In this document: positions 1-10,453 of the stretch, piece by piece
Layout: each line of letters opens with the position of its first letter
Position numbering within the stretch: the stretch's first letter is position 1
NCBI GenBank assembly: GCA_030141605.1
Contig: JAQGDQ010000081.1
Location: forward strand, 61,001-125,000
DNA: 64,000 nt
Direction of reading: 5' to 3'
From: Tubiluchus corallicola
Taxonomy: Eukaryota > Priapulida > Priapulimorpha > Priapulimorphida > Tubiluchidae
The notes under the pieces: generated by a model
Database searches by the model: none
What the model was told of the DNA's origin: nothing
Seen by the model: the letters and a program-made list of their open reading frames with translations, nothing else
Made by a program: the position numbers and the translations under genes

Positions 1-198
1 AATCTAAATATGACTATAACACCCACCATTGAACCGGCTATTAAACCGTTACCGGCACCGCCCCCGACGCGTTCCCGTTCTCTAGAAATAAGCGGTATAA
101 GAAAAAAATGGCCATTTTTGGAGGTTTTCGCCCCCGTTCCTTCCGGTGGCACCAATTCGAAAAACAGAACCCCAATGGACATTTCGTTTGATGTATAG
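1..198 (+). CDS. Possible 3' coding end of a gene entering from the left edge
   Basis: The frame is open from base 1 to a TAG at 196-198, about 65 codons. The stretch is clearly richer in G and C than the sequence after it. The peptide is proline-rich at first (PLPAPPPTRSRS), then basic and mixed, ending MDISFDV. It has no repeats and no obvious low-complexity origin. I recognise no domain. The in-frame ATG at 10-12 is probably internal if this is a terminal exon. The alternative is a chance open frame, since 65 codons is not decisive. Confidence 0.3.
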   Translation, partial: NLNMTITPTIEPAIKPLPAPPPTRSRSLEISGIRKKWPFLEVFAPVPSGGTNSKNRTPMDISFDV

Positions 199-3100
199 AT
201 CGTCGAGAACCGTGCCGTCGTTGAAGCTGTAGCCTCGTCGGTTATATATATAGCGAGATACAGATTTGCATAGCGCTTATAGGCTGCGCAACTGCTTGTT
301 GTGTAGTACTTTGCACCTGTTCGTTACGTGGCACTTATATAAAAGCTACTCTCAGTAACTGCCTATGGTGCATTATAAAATGTGCCCTTTACATGAATAT
401 GAAAGTTGCACAGTTTCCCAGGAGAATAAGAATTTTTTCTAAAATGTGACGCCCTTCAAAGTTTGGCGCCCTAGGTTATAGCTTAGTTAGTTTATTGGTT
501 AATACGCCCCTGTGTATAGTTGTTATAATAAAAGAGAATTTAAACGTGTCTTACTCTAAGTTTCGTCAGCTCATACTTATTTTCATGACCAACGCCTACA
601 AAAACATCGCTTGGTATAGCATTCCTATAAAAAAAGAAGCAAAGTGTCAAGTTTTGCAGAGATCTAAATGCAAAATGGTTTTATTATTTAGGGCTACTTC
701 ATTGTACTTACTTACTTTTTTATACAGTGGGCAGCTGTAAGTACTACACCCGGATTGCATCCTATCAGGCTGCCACCGCAGAACTGAAAACCGCTTGGAC
801 GCAACAAAGCCACCTGAAAAAGTGATTATTTTAAAATAAATAACCAAATGTTGCAATAAGTAAGGTTTATTCATTCTCAAATGAATATGATTTGCATGCT
901 TACAATGTTACTGAAAATATGCTTAATAGTCAGAAATTTAATCAATGGTTCAAAATTAGCGAAAGAGCTACAAAGATCTTGGAATCTAAAGAGATGCTCA
1001 GTTATTTACAATAACACCCTTCGTCCTATTTGTCCGGTGATGGCAGCTGATAAAGGTAGCAGTTTAGCCTTTTATAAAAAGCTACAAAACATTCCTACGA
1101 TTCTCACGAAGCACCATCAAATTATGTTCTACAGACAAGCCCGAAGTCAAGAATTTGGATAGGTCGGTTTCGAGCCACATCATTCCGGATACCGTGAGTC
1201 CAACGAAATCCAGACAGTCGCGTACACTATAGACTCTCCAACAACTGTGTACGGGCGGGGGGGGGGGGTAGGTATTTCCTGGGGCTGAAATAATTTGCCA
1301 TGAAATTTTTCTAAGTTGCCTAATGCTGATTTAAGTGATTTCAAAATAAATGCAGCAATGGTCCACATAGTTATGTAAGACATAGATTAACAAAAATGCC
1401 TAACAAACAAAATATTTGTATTTATATATTGTACATAATGTATATAATGTATATGTACATAATATTATTTAGTTTTACAACAAAATACATAATTCGAGCA
1501 ACAGACTATTTGATGGTTGATAATTTTAGTGAGCAAACACGCAAATAGTTCCAGATATACTTTTTCAAATGTTGCAGACATTTAAAAAAATCAAAGCAAT
1601 CCAAAATCAGTGACGGTCTATTTTTCTTCTGCAATCATGTTTGTAACGCTGCTGTATATTGCTGAAGAGTGTAAAAGCACCCATGTGGTTTCAAGAACAT
1701 GGCGAACTAAGATTGATATCAGGTATTATTACTAACTCGAATTTGTCGTAGTAAAAATGATTTAACGGCTTAAATACAATAAAAATGTGGTTCATCACGT
1801 AAGCTAGTTTAGGGATATCAAAGTTTAAAATTTTAAAACATAATTATTATTTGCGTTGGAAATAATTCACCCTTTGTTGTGAAAACGTGCACAATACGCT
1901 TGCCTTAAGACGGCATATCTCCAACCCCAACTCCTCCAGACCAGAAAACCACCACGCCCCACCCCCAACCCCATCCCCCGCCTCGTGCGCCTATATGTTC
2001 TTGGGTGGGGGTGAGTGAATTTTACATTTTCAGGGCAAATATCTGTATGGGAAAATTTTCAAATTTAGCATTGGGTATTCAAAATACTTAAAAGTACAAG
2101 AATAAAATTTGTAAACTCGTGAGCTTTAAAGAATGCAAAAGTAAACTTGAAACTTCATTATTTTAAAAGTTTCTGCTAATTCCTGCTTGAAAATTGAAAA
2201 TATTCGTAAAATTCGGTTTTTAACCCTTTATTTAAACATTAAATTTACACATGTTTGTGTTAACGACAACATTTAACAATGCTGTTGTATCATTTTGAAT
2301 AGGAATTTTGATCAGAAAGAGATGTAAATTGCGTTACTGTATTAAACGCCGGTCATTACCCTCGGATTAAATTTTATTTAAAAAATACTTCTATATTGAC
2401 AATGCACTTGGGGGTTGCGAATGGGCCTCAAAAGTTGAGTGCCTCTCTTCTGCTAGATCTGGCTCTGAGTGAGTAGTCCTATAAATATTTTGTTTTTAGA
2501 CACTTTTGTCAGTTTATATCGCATAAGTGTATGTGTACCCAGCTGTTTGCACTTATTTGGAAATGATATGGGTTATGGCAAGTTAGAAAATTTTCTGGGC
2601 AAATTTCTTAAACCTCAGTTTCCCAGTCGTAAATCTCTTCCTATAACTTTGTTTATATTATTGTGTGGACTTCCGATAGTAATGGGTCAGCAGGTAGCTT
2701 GCTGTTTGGGGTGTAGGTCCCTGATGCTGGGGCCTTGCACGCTATTGAATGCTTAACATTGTTCAGGCGTTTTTATTTCTTTTTGTATTTTTTACGTTAT
2801 CCTTCTTGTACTATATTCAATGTGTGCCTAAGTAAATAATATATTATATAACATGTAATTTTCCTTTTTGTTTTAGTGGCAAAAGATTTAAATAAGAGAA
2901 GAAAAGTTTAAATAATTTATGAACAAAAATCCAATGGAAAGGGGATAAACCGCATGGGGTGGGAGGTCTAACTTAAGAATATTAAAGAATATTACCGTTT
3001 CTTGCTAACTGTAACCTTTTAATTATGAAGTCAAAAAACTGGATTATCGATTCCGCAAATCTCAATTTTAGTCACAGAGTTTTTCGATACTCACAATTTC

Positions 3101-3980
3101 GCCTGATACTAAAGGAGTTTTGCTTGCCCTGCATGTACGTACTGTATGACAGCGTTATGGAAAACCAATTAAAACACATAAAAAGAAATATCGGGTCTGT
3201 ACTGTAAACTCACCTGGTAACATGCATCTTCTATAGCAGTTCTACGCCCTCCCACGATCTCGGAGGGTTCTGGAACTATAACTGATCTCGCCTCAACTAA
3301 TAAGATGAACAAATGTTTAAATTACGCTACAATATATCAGAATAATACTGTTCTAATAACTCTCTATTACCAAAAACGATGTTCCGCTCATTTATGTGGC
3401 TGGAATGCAACTGAATACTTTCACATCATGGCTTTGGTTTCGACTTTTTGCCTTACATCACATTTTCTTGGAATGCATAACATCGTCAAGCAAAAACTTA
3501 TTACTTCATGTACTCATTATAATTTTATTTCAATGGAACATGTTTATGATTTTTACCTGCTTTGAAATGAACTTTGTTGTGTGGTTTTTTTCAAGTGTAA
3601 TGGTCAACAAAGAACTGACCAATGAACCATAAAGATCAACAGAAGCACAAAAATCACGTTAATCTAATAATAAACATTCATTAAACAGAAAGGTTATGGA
3701 GTCTATATGATAAATTCTATTCTTACCGCGACTAGTTATCATCCCAAAAACAAGTACAAGCGTGGCCACAAACATTTTTGCCAGCAATGATTAACGAACG
3801 CTAAAAACAAAGTATCAGAATGACTAGTGACTATTGAAGACAAAATTGAAACTGGAATTCCGTTTTAACCAAAAGCTTCCTTTTTATATCATTCGTGAAA
3901 CTTGATTTGTGGTATTTTGGTTGGCATTTTGTTTGACCTTACCGGACCTCAAAAATGCAAAACAAACAGCTCCGCTTTAA
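199..3980. other. Gene-free stretch with G-runs
   Basis: No convincing coding exon or RNA gene was seen. Short open frames here (for example near 881-1162 and 2469-2756) have AT-driven composition and no family resemblance. Notable simple sequence is a 12-G run at 1257-1268 and a C-rich block at 1920-1985. Confidence 0.5.
1957..1979 (-). other. G-quadruplex-type motif on the minus strand
   Basis: On the plus strand there are four runs of 4-5 C separated by 1-2 bases (1957-1960, 1962-1966, 1969-1972, 1975-1979). The minus strand therefore fits the G4 consensus with very short loops. A G-rich plus-strand stretch follows at about 2004-2014. No gene is recognised nearby. Confidence 0.5.
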
Positions 3981-3982
3981 AT

Positions 3983-4167
3983 GCATAATGTGCAAATTTC
4001 CACAATGTGTTTCTAATTTACATTTGTCCGTAATGTAAATGAGTAATACAAATACACTACCATGAAGTCTCACAATAGATGCCAAGATTAGTTTAGGATA
4101 CACATATTAAGTATGTCTCTTTTTGGATTTACCATTCATTTTTAACGATCGTTAGTTACAAAAACCC
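3983..4167. repeat. Repeat R1, first copy
   Basis: An imperfect direct copy lies at about 4551-4740. Shared blocks include GCATAAT at the start, AAATGAGTAAT, CCATGAAGTCTC, TAGGATAC(A/C)CATATTAAGTA and a final TCATT/TTAACGATC-type end with GTTAGTT(A/G)CAAAAAC. The two copies bracket the R2 repeat. It could be part of a non-autonomous transposon or a local segmental duplication. No protein is encoded. Confidence 0.6.
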
Positions 4168-4181
4168 ATTTTATGGTTTCG

Positions 4182-4540
4182 CGAAAGTAGAAGCATTATA
4201 AGAATTTGTCAAGTGTGCATCCAGTTAATCATCAAGTAATTTGATATGTTAATTTGTGTAATAGATAGTGCTAATCAATTTTAATATAATAGTCAAGTGA
4301 AAACAGGAAAATTGCTATAAGATACTATCTGGTTGAGTGACGTAACGTTTTACTTCAGGTAAAGCCTATGTAGCCATTCGTTCAATTTCTCACTACACAC
4401 ACACAAAAATTTACAATAAACAAACTATTTACTATAATTAGTCACACATAATAAGTAAATAAAACGTTAATCCAACGGATATAGGTTTATATTTTTGAAT
4501 CAAACACCATTTTATGATGAACATGGCTTGTTAATTAAAC
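4182..4540. repeat. Dispersed repeat R2, copy A
   Basis: This ~360 bp block is repeated in the same orientation at about 13512-13880, 9.3 kb away. Shared segments in order include GAAAGTAGAAGCAT, GCATCCAGTTAATCA, AAGTAATTT, GGAAAATTGCT, CTATCTGGTTGAGTGACGT, ACTTCAGGTAAAGCCTATG, TTTACAATAAACAA and CCAACGGATATA. Divergence is moderate, with small indels. It shows no coding capacity, no clear terminal inverted repeat and no poly-A tail. Possible explanations are a non-autonomous mobile element or an old duplication. Confidence 0.75.
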
Positions 4541-4550
4541 TCATAATCCG

Positions 4551-4740
4551 CATAATTCCGTGATGCGTTTCTATTTACTTTTGCGTATAATGCAAATGAG
4601 TAATGCAAATACCATGAAGTCTCTCTTAATGACAACAAATGCTAAAGATAGAATAGGATACCCATATTAAGTAGGTCCCTTTGTGTATCCCTTTGTGTGA
4701 ATTTACTGTTTCATTTAATGATCATTAGTTGCAAAAACTG
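4551..4740. repeat. Repeat R1, second copy
   Basis: This is the direct partner of 3983-4167. It lies immediately right of R2 copy A, so the local order is R1-R2-R1. I see no R1 copy beside the distant R2 copy B, so R1 is not a constant terminal repeat of R2. Confidence 0.6.
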
Positions 4741-5871
4741 ATACCGCAGACATGTTCGAAATGAGATTGTCATCACATATTATGCCACTGACAAATCATG
4801 ACGTAAGCAGGAATTCACTCCTATGCAGCAAAAACTGCAGCAAATGTCAAAAATCCACCTCATGTCGCATTTTGGAGATGAACGTACTTTTGTACAAACA
4901 TTCCAACATTCCAATCAACAACAGCACAGAAATTTATCGCTACAAACATATATATTTTATATCGTAATATCCTTTATTGTACAAATACAAACAATGTCCT
5001 GAAAACGACCAAGCGTTGTTAAAAGGCGTGTAGATACCACTTATTCATAATATTGTTCACAGGAACCAAATATTTACGATTTACAAACGATTTACGATAT
5101 TTTTTCGGTATCAATTCGAACAACAAAATCGCAAACCCAAAATCGTTCAAAAATTATTTCAGCTTTGTTTACAGAAAACCTTGATAACTTTTTCAACTAC
5201 CTTTCACAAATTAAATTTTAGAGTCTAAATTTGAAGTTTTAAATGACTTGTTTAATGATCCCAAAAAGTTTTTCAACTACTGGTATGCTTTTTTGTAGGT
5301 TCAAACAACAAAAACGCATAGGCCTCGTTGAATGTGTCGTCAACACACTGATAAATCAAGCCTACTTCACTGCAGCATTTTATGAAATTTTTTAGGATGA
5401 CTGACAATATTTTGGTAAAATTGTTTGACAGGTCAAGATTTATGCTAAAAATTACGTAAAATATTTATGGTCACGCAATGTATTCTATATAAATATGTTC
5501 TTGAAAGTGCCTTTATAAATCACTGCTAGATCCCACAAGTTTTTATTGGTTATGATGTTTTATGTACCTTCAAAGTTAGTGCCGACATGCTCTCAATGGA
5601 AGCCTAATCTACGTTGCATGTTTTTATGACTTAGCGCCATATTATTACCTTGGCCACATCAAAATCAGTTTGGAAGGATTTGCACGAAAGGTTCATTTGT
5701 GTCATGGATTTTGGCGCTGCTGATGCTAGTTTAGGACATTGGGGCATCAGTTATTGTGCAGCATTACAATAACCATTATAAAGATATCTATAAGCGGAAG
5801 TTGTTGTGTGTTCTTAATTTAAAGCATTTATCGACGAAAATGACATAAAAGGGGTTTCGTCTGAAGAGTGA

Positions 5872-6894
5872 ATGTATAAACAAAGAATAGATCAAAATTT
5901 GCCCAGACGGAAGATGAATACATCCAATTTGTCTTCTATGTTCTTGGAAACTGCAACAGACTTGTCAATGCATCTCCTATTATCTTTTGAGCTATCATTA
6001 GGTCTCGCAGCCATAGTTACGAATAACGTTATGATTGTTGCTGCACTAAAATCTGGAAAACCATCTTCAGTAAAGAACATCTTGTTGCTATCACTGACTT
6101 CGTCAGACCTGATATGTTCCTCAAGTTTCATCACAATGCGAGTTGTCACCACATATCTGATGGTTTCTTGGTTAAATTGTGCGGTTATCGGATTGTTTAA
6201 TGGTTCAGGGTGTGTGGGGTACTACCATGTGTGCGCAATAGCGATGGAACGTTACCTTAGCATAGTACATCCAGTTTGGCACAAAACGTCTCTCACTGCT
6301 AAAAAGCTCCTGCTTCTTCTTGTTTTTTTCTGGATCCATCCATTAGTTTTTAGCATTGCTTCATATGCCTGGGACTTTTATAAAACAGGAAGATGCATTT
6401 TCGAAATGGGAAATATTGTTTTGTTAATTTCATATGTGGTAACTATTGGTGCTCCTGCAGTGACTGTAGTAGCCGCTTACGTTCAAATTGGGAGAAGAGT
6501 AAGAGCCAGAACAGTAAGTATAGCAGCGTCTAGCAAAAAGGAAAAGCGAGATAATAAGGCCACAATAGCAGTTGCCAAGATCTTGGTATTATTCTTCGTA
6601 ACGTGGATGGCATACATGATATTCAACTGCATTGTAGAAATCTGTCTATGTTCGCCACTGTGGTCTGTTAGGCTAGCAGAAGATCTTACCTTTATCAACT
6701 TCATTATTGCTCCAATTATGTATGGAGTCAATATTGCCGAAAACCAAAATGTTCTCGCAAAAGTGTTACGAAAAATGAAAATACGTCCCTCAGTGGAACA
6801 AGACACTGTAAGGACTAATGTGAAAAGTACTTCACAAAAAGTTATTCGCAGTATTAAAGTATACCAAGTGAATTTCCAAGAGAACGAGTGCTGA
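5872..6894 (+). CDS. Intronless class A (rhodopsin-like) GPCR, orphan
   Basis: This 340-residue protein has seven hydrophobic segments and the landmarks of a rhodopsin-class receptor. It has a TM1 Asn in TNNVMI (residue 51), the TM2 Asp in SLTSSDL (79), the TM3 Cys103 paired with loop Cys175, ERY at 126-128 followed by LSIVHP, and a basic third loop (208-229, RRVRAR and SSKKEKRDNK). TM6 has Trp245 but TWMA instead of CWxP, and TM7 has APIMY (280-284) instead of NPxxY. The N-terminus has potential N-glycosylation sites in NTSN and NLSS. A second in-frame Met at 5914 is an equally good start. No introns are seen. The ERYLSIVHP stretch is usual in invertebrate orphan peptide/amine-like receptors. 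The ligand cannot be assigned. It presumably acts at the plasma membrane through G proteins. Confidence 0.9.
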   Translation: MYKQRIDQNLPRRKMNTSNLSSMFLETATDLSMHLLLSFELSLGLAAIVTNNVMIVAALKSGKPSSVKNILLLSLTSSDLICSSSFITMRVVTTYLMVSWLNCAVIGLFNGSGCVGYYHVCAIAMERYLSIVHPVWHKTSLTAKKLLLLLVFFWIHPLVFSIASYAWDFYKTGRCIFEMGNIVLLISYVVTIGAPAVTVVAAYVQIGRRVRARTVSIAASSKKEKRDNKATIAVAKILVLFFVTWMAYMIFNCIVEICLCSPLWSVRLAEDLTFINFIIAPIMYGVNIAENQNVLAKVLRKMKIRPSVEQDTVRTNVKSTSQKVIRSIKVYQVNFQENEC

Positions 6895-7876
6895 ACTCGT
6901 TTTAGACACTTCGCCATAACTTGCTCAGGATCGGTACCCTAAACTCATCAAATTCGAAAATTTAAAGACTACCTCACGGCTAAGTGCTTACAAAAGCGCT
7001 GAGATGTTATCGTAATTATTATCTTATTTTTGATTTGTATTGGCTGTATATCATAATCAGTAATACAGATGAACATTCAACATATTAGTGGGAACTTTAA
7101 CTTTGGCACTTTGAATCTTTGATGCCTGCATGACTAATGATTTAGGATTCTTTTGTATCCTAATTGAATACAACGATGGCGACTAACTAAGTAATTTTCT
7201 ATCAGGTCGAGTAATTAAGTAAATCAGTAATGGGATAGTTTACTGACTGATTTTACTGTTTTGACTGGTTCGTTTGATTAATCCTTAAAATAATTGGCTA
7301 TCTACTGCTCTCACATGATATTGCGTCACGTATAAATTTGCTTTCTGTCCTGACTTCACAAGTTGAAATTGCAACTTTTATTCAAATTGTGACATTAATA
7401 AAGTAGGTAACGACTCTTGGTATTTAAATCATCTCCTCTTCTTATACTTTAAACTTTAATGTGACCGGGGGATCATTATGGTGGGATGAAGAAAATAATT
7501 TGCATTGAATTTCGTTGAATTTGGTTAGTATTAGTTTCAAACAGTATTAGTTTGAAGTGTTGCATATGCTTGCATAATTCACTTTTGGCAACAATTTTTT
7601 GACATAATGTCGAAATATTGTTTTAACTACACAAAAATATACTATACGTCGCTGCACGCTGTAACTTATGTCTTATATTAGGTCTATTTTTTGTCGTTTG
7701 TAAGTTAAACTGGCTGAAGGTACTGGGACAGCTGAAAGTATCCACTAAATTGCACTATTATATTTATTACATCGATGATGTTCTTGTTTCTAAGCAGTCT
7801 TCGTGAGACTCCGAGCTTTACTTGTTGGTTTTCTGTTCTTTTATTTAAACCAGATTTACTTCAACAATTCCCAAAC
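6895..7876. other. Gene-free stretch after the GPCR
   Basis: AT-rich sequence with no coding exon, RNA gene or repeat that I can support. A minus-strand segment near 7680-7725 could act as an exon following the candidate exon at 8428-8645 (in-phase acceptor), but this is weak. Confidence 0.4.
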
Positions 7877-8015
7877 TAGTACTCCTAGCCGAGCGGTGAG
7901 GTAGTAGTACAAAGACGTTAGTAGTTTAGAAAATGAATCAGTTTCTCCTAAGTGCCTCTACGGGGCGTACCCTGAGACAAAAGATGTGGGTTCGAATCAC
8001 GAGTTTGATCTTTAG
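7877..8015 (+). repeat. tRNA-Leu-like SINE head or tRNA pseudogene
   Basis: An A-box-like TAGCCGAGCGGTGAGG and a B-box-like GGGTTCGAATC (about 7986-7997) are in the correct order on the plus strand, with a leucine-type spacing enlarged by an insertion. The acceptor-stem ends do not pair well, so a functional tRNA is unlikely. A tRNA-derived SINE or a decayed tRNA-Leu copy is the better reading. Confidence 0.55.
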
Positions 8016-8427
8016 TGTCGGGCTTGAGTTGCTGTTATTGTGTTTAACTAACAAAGTGTGAACTATTTATGATATTTTTACTATTTAAATACTTCTTAAA
8101 CGTTCACAAAAAGACGCACTCCAAGATACATATTTTTTGTCTATAAAAACGATCAAAATTTAATGAACAAATTTGTGATGATCAAAAAAGATAATTTTCA
8201 AAATCAATCAGAATGCTGCACTCCCTTTTGGTTTAAAATTAAAAGTAGGCAGTCTTTCAGTAAAAAAGATTATACTTAATCACTAGAGCGTAGCTGTTTT
8301 TCAGATGACGCATACCTAAATCATGTTATACTTTAAACAACAAAACTTCTTAGATATAATGTTATTTACCAGACATGAAAGAACAATAAACAAGAGGCAA
8401 AATCCAACCAAAGACCTAGGTACTCAC

Positions 8428-8645
8428 TAATTACTCTTTCCCCGGGAAGTGCACCGAAAAACCTGTCCAGACTGAGATGGTTCTCTGTCCATTAACATCT
8501 GGCATACCACATAATCATTGCTGACGTCACTGGAAACGAAGTCTGCACTGTCCAGTAGATGAGGTAGGTGAGGTAACATCGAGAATGGTTTAGCTTCCTC
8601 AGAGGCTGGCGTCAAGTAAATATGTGGTATATTCAGTCCAACCTT
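8428..8645 (-). CDS. Candidate internal coding exon, unknown gene
   Basis: Read on the minus strand, an acceptor (CCGTTATAG at the 8646 side) is followed by 72 open codons and then a strong GTGAGT donor at 8427. The peptide has a balanced composition (for example LLDSADFVSSDVSNDYVV and SQSGQVFRCTSRG) and the segment is richer in G and C than its flanks. It starts in phase 0 and ends after two bases of a codon. The apparent stop arises only by reading into the donor. I do not recognise the family, and no other exon of the same gene could be fixed with confidence, so it may be a relic exon. Confidence 0.4.
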
Positions 8646-8854
8646 CTATAACGGATTAAGTAAACTGTCCCAAGTATCCATTTGGCTGTAAATTCCGATA
8701 GTGCACAAAATATATCATAACTTATCTGGACTGCTCGAAAACGTTGCTGTCCTTTAACTGTGTAATCACTGTTCTAAAAATGCTGAATGCCAAATTGTAG
8801 TAAATTACATAGTCCACAGGTAAAACGGACAGAGCAAACGTCTTTTCTTCATAG

Positions 8855-8936
8855 CGAGAAGCGTGCCGACTGAAGCCGTCGAAATGAAACTAGGACGACA
8901 ACCAAGTTTCCAGCTTATGCACCTGTTGAAGGACAG
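8855..8936 (+). CDS. Candidate 82-bp coding exon, unknown gene
   Basis: A pyrimidine-rich acceptor (CTTTTCTTCATAG) is followed by 82 bases with one open frame and then a consensus donor CAG|GTATGT. The peptide contains TEAVEMKLGRQPSFQLMHLL. Only one of three frames is open. It is on the strand opposite the candidate exon at 8428-8645, so the two cannot belong to one transcript. No partner exon was found and no family is recognised. Confidence 0.3.
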
Positions 8937-10282
8937 GTATGTGGCTTTCCCATCTCGCAGTACTTACAGTATTTAATCATGATACTAGCTAAACATTCAT
9001 CTATAGTAAACTGTTCATGACACTTCGATTCCCACTAGTCCCATCTAACAAAAATCTATTCTGTAATAGCAAGGAATTGTGATTTTACCATCATTCTCAC
9101 TCAGGTAAACAAGTAGTATTGCTGGGCTTGGTTAGTAAATGAACTGGTAATCTAAACAACACAGCCAGATTAACAGAAATTGTTTAATAAAAACACCATC
9201 AAATTAAATTAACAATAATTATATTCAAATTTAGGGGCTTTAAAATTTCGCAAGATAGACTACATAGTAGTTATTGTCACGTCAGTAATTTTGTAAACAT
9301 GAATTTGCTATAGAAGGTATACAAAGTTTAATATAGTTTAATTAGTTTTAATTGAACTAGATGAGTAACGCTAATTTTGCTAAGACGACTGCGTCAAAAT
9401 AATTAACTTCAAATTTGCTCGTAAATGGTTGCATTTGCAAGTCAACATAGACACTACAGTAACAAACTATTTTGATTGTCTGCCTCGCTATTCTAATTTT
9501 AAGTTAATGTGAATGAAATTGAGCTTAAACATGTCTTTTAGTCGGTTGAGGACATGATCCAAGAGATATTTTCTGGCGTTAGAAAGTTTTTAGCATAGCA
9601 CCGACTTGGAGACTAAGTATTATGGTATGATCATGCTGCCATCTGGTGGGGCCAATTTGACTTAACAAAAATAGAAAATAAAAAAGTAGATTTTAAGTGA
9701 AGGATTCACTGAAAGGTAGCAGCAGATGGTTAAATAGCAGAAAATGAATTACAAAAACTATTATGCTGTAAGCTAATGTATATTAGTCTCTTACATTATT
9801 ATGAATTACAACGTTAATAAACTTATTCTCTAACTTTATTTTCGCACATTAGAATTTAGAACAAGCACGTTCTACGATACTCCACACTACTTTTATTTAT
9901 CCAGCAGAAAAATGACAGACCAGCAAACTTGGGTTGCTGCAAAAAAGCCAGTGCACATATAATTCACTTTTACATAGTTTTGCATTCCGTGTTATGAAAT
10001 GACTGTTCCATTCAAAACCGCTAGTCAAGTGAGCATTGCAACCAGGGAATCATTCTTGATCACTACGTATCAGCTCGATCTTGTCAGCAAAAATTATGGT
10101 CTTTTTGTTATATTCACTTTATGGCAGCAGTGACTCTTAGACTCTGTTAAAAGCTGTTTCGTGTAAATAAAATTTATTTGATTACAAAGTAGTTTAATCT
10201 ACATCACTTAACATTCGTAATTGAACTGCGCTTGCAAACTGTTTAGGTCTATTGTTAAAGTGCTGACCACTTTAAGTAAAGC
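8937..10282. other. Gene-free stretch
   Basis: No coding or RNA gene is supported. Around 9095-9130 a short plus-strand segment with GGGCTTGGTTAGTA resembles the internal promoter region of 5S rRNA and may be another very decayed 5S-derived SINE copy. Confidence 0.35.

Positions 10283-10453
<171 letters not shown>

Noticed and set aside
7877-8015. Functional tRNA-Leu gene
   Set aside because: The A and B boxes are present, but the acceptor stem and anticodon arm do not pair and the insertion is not a proper intron position.
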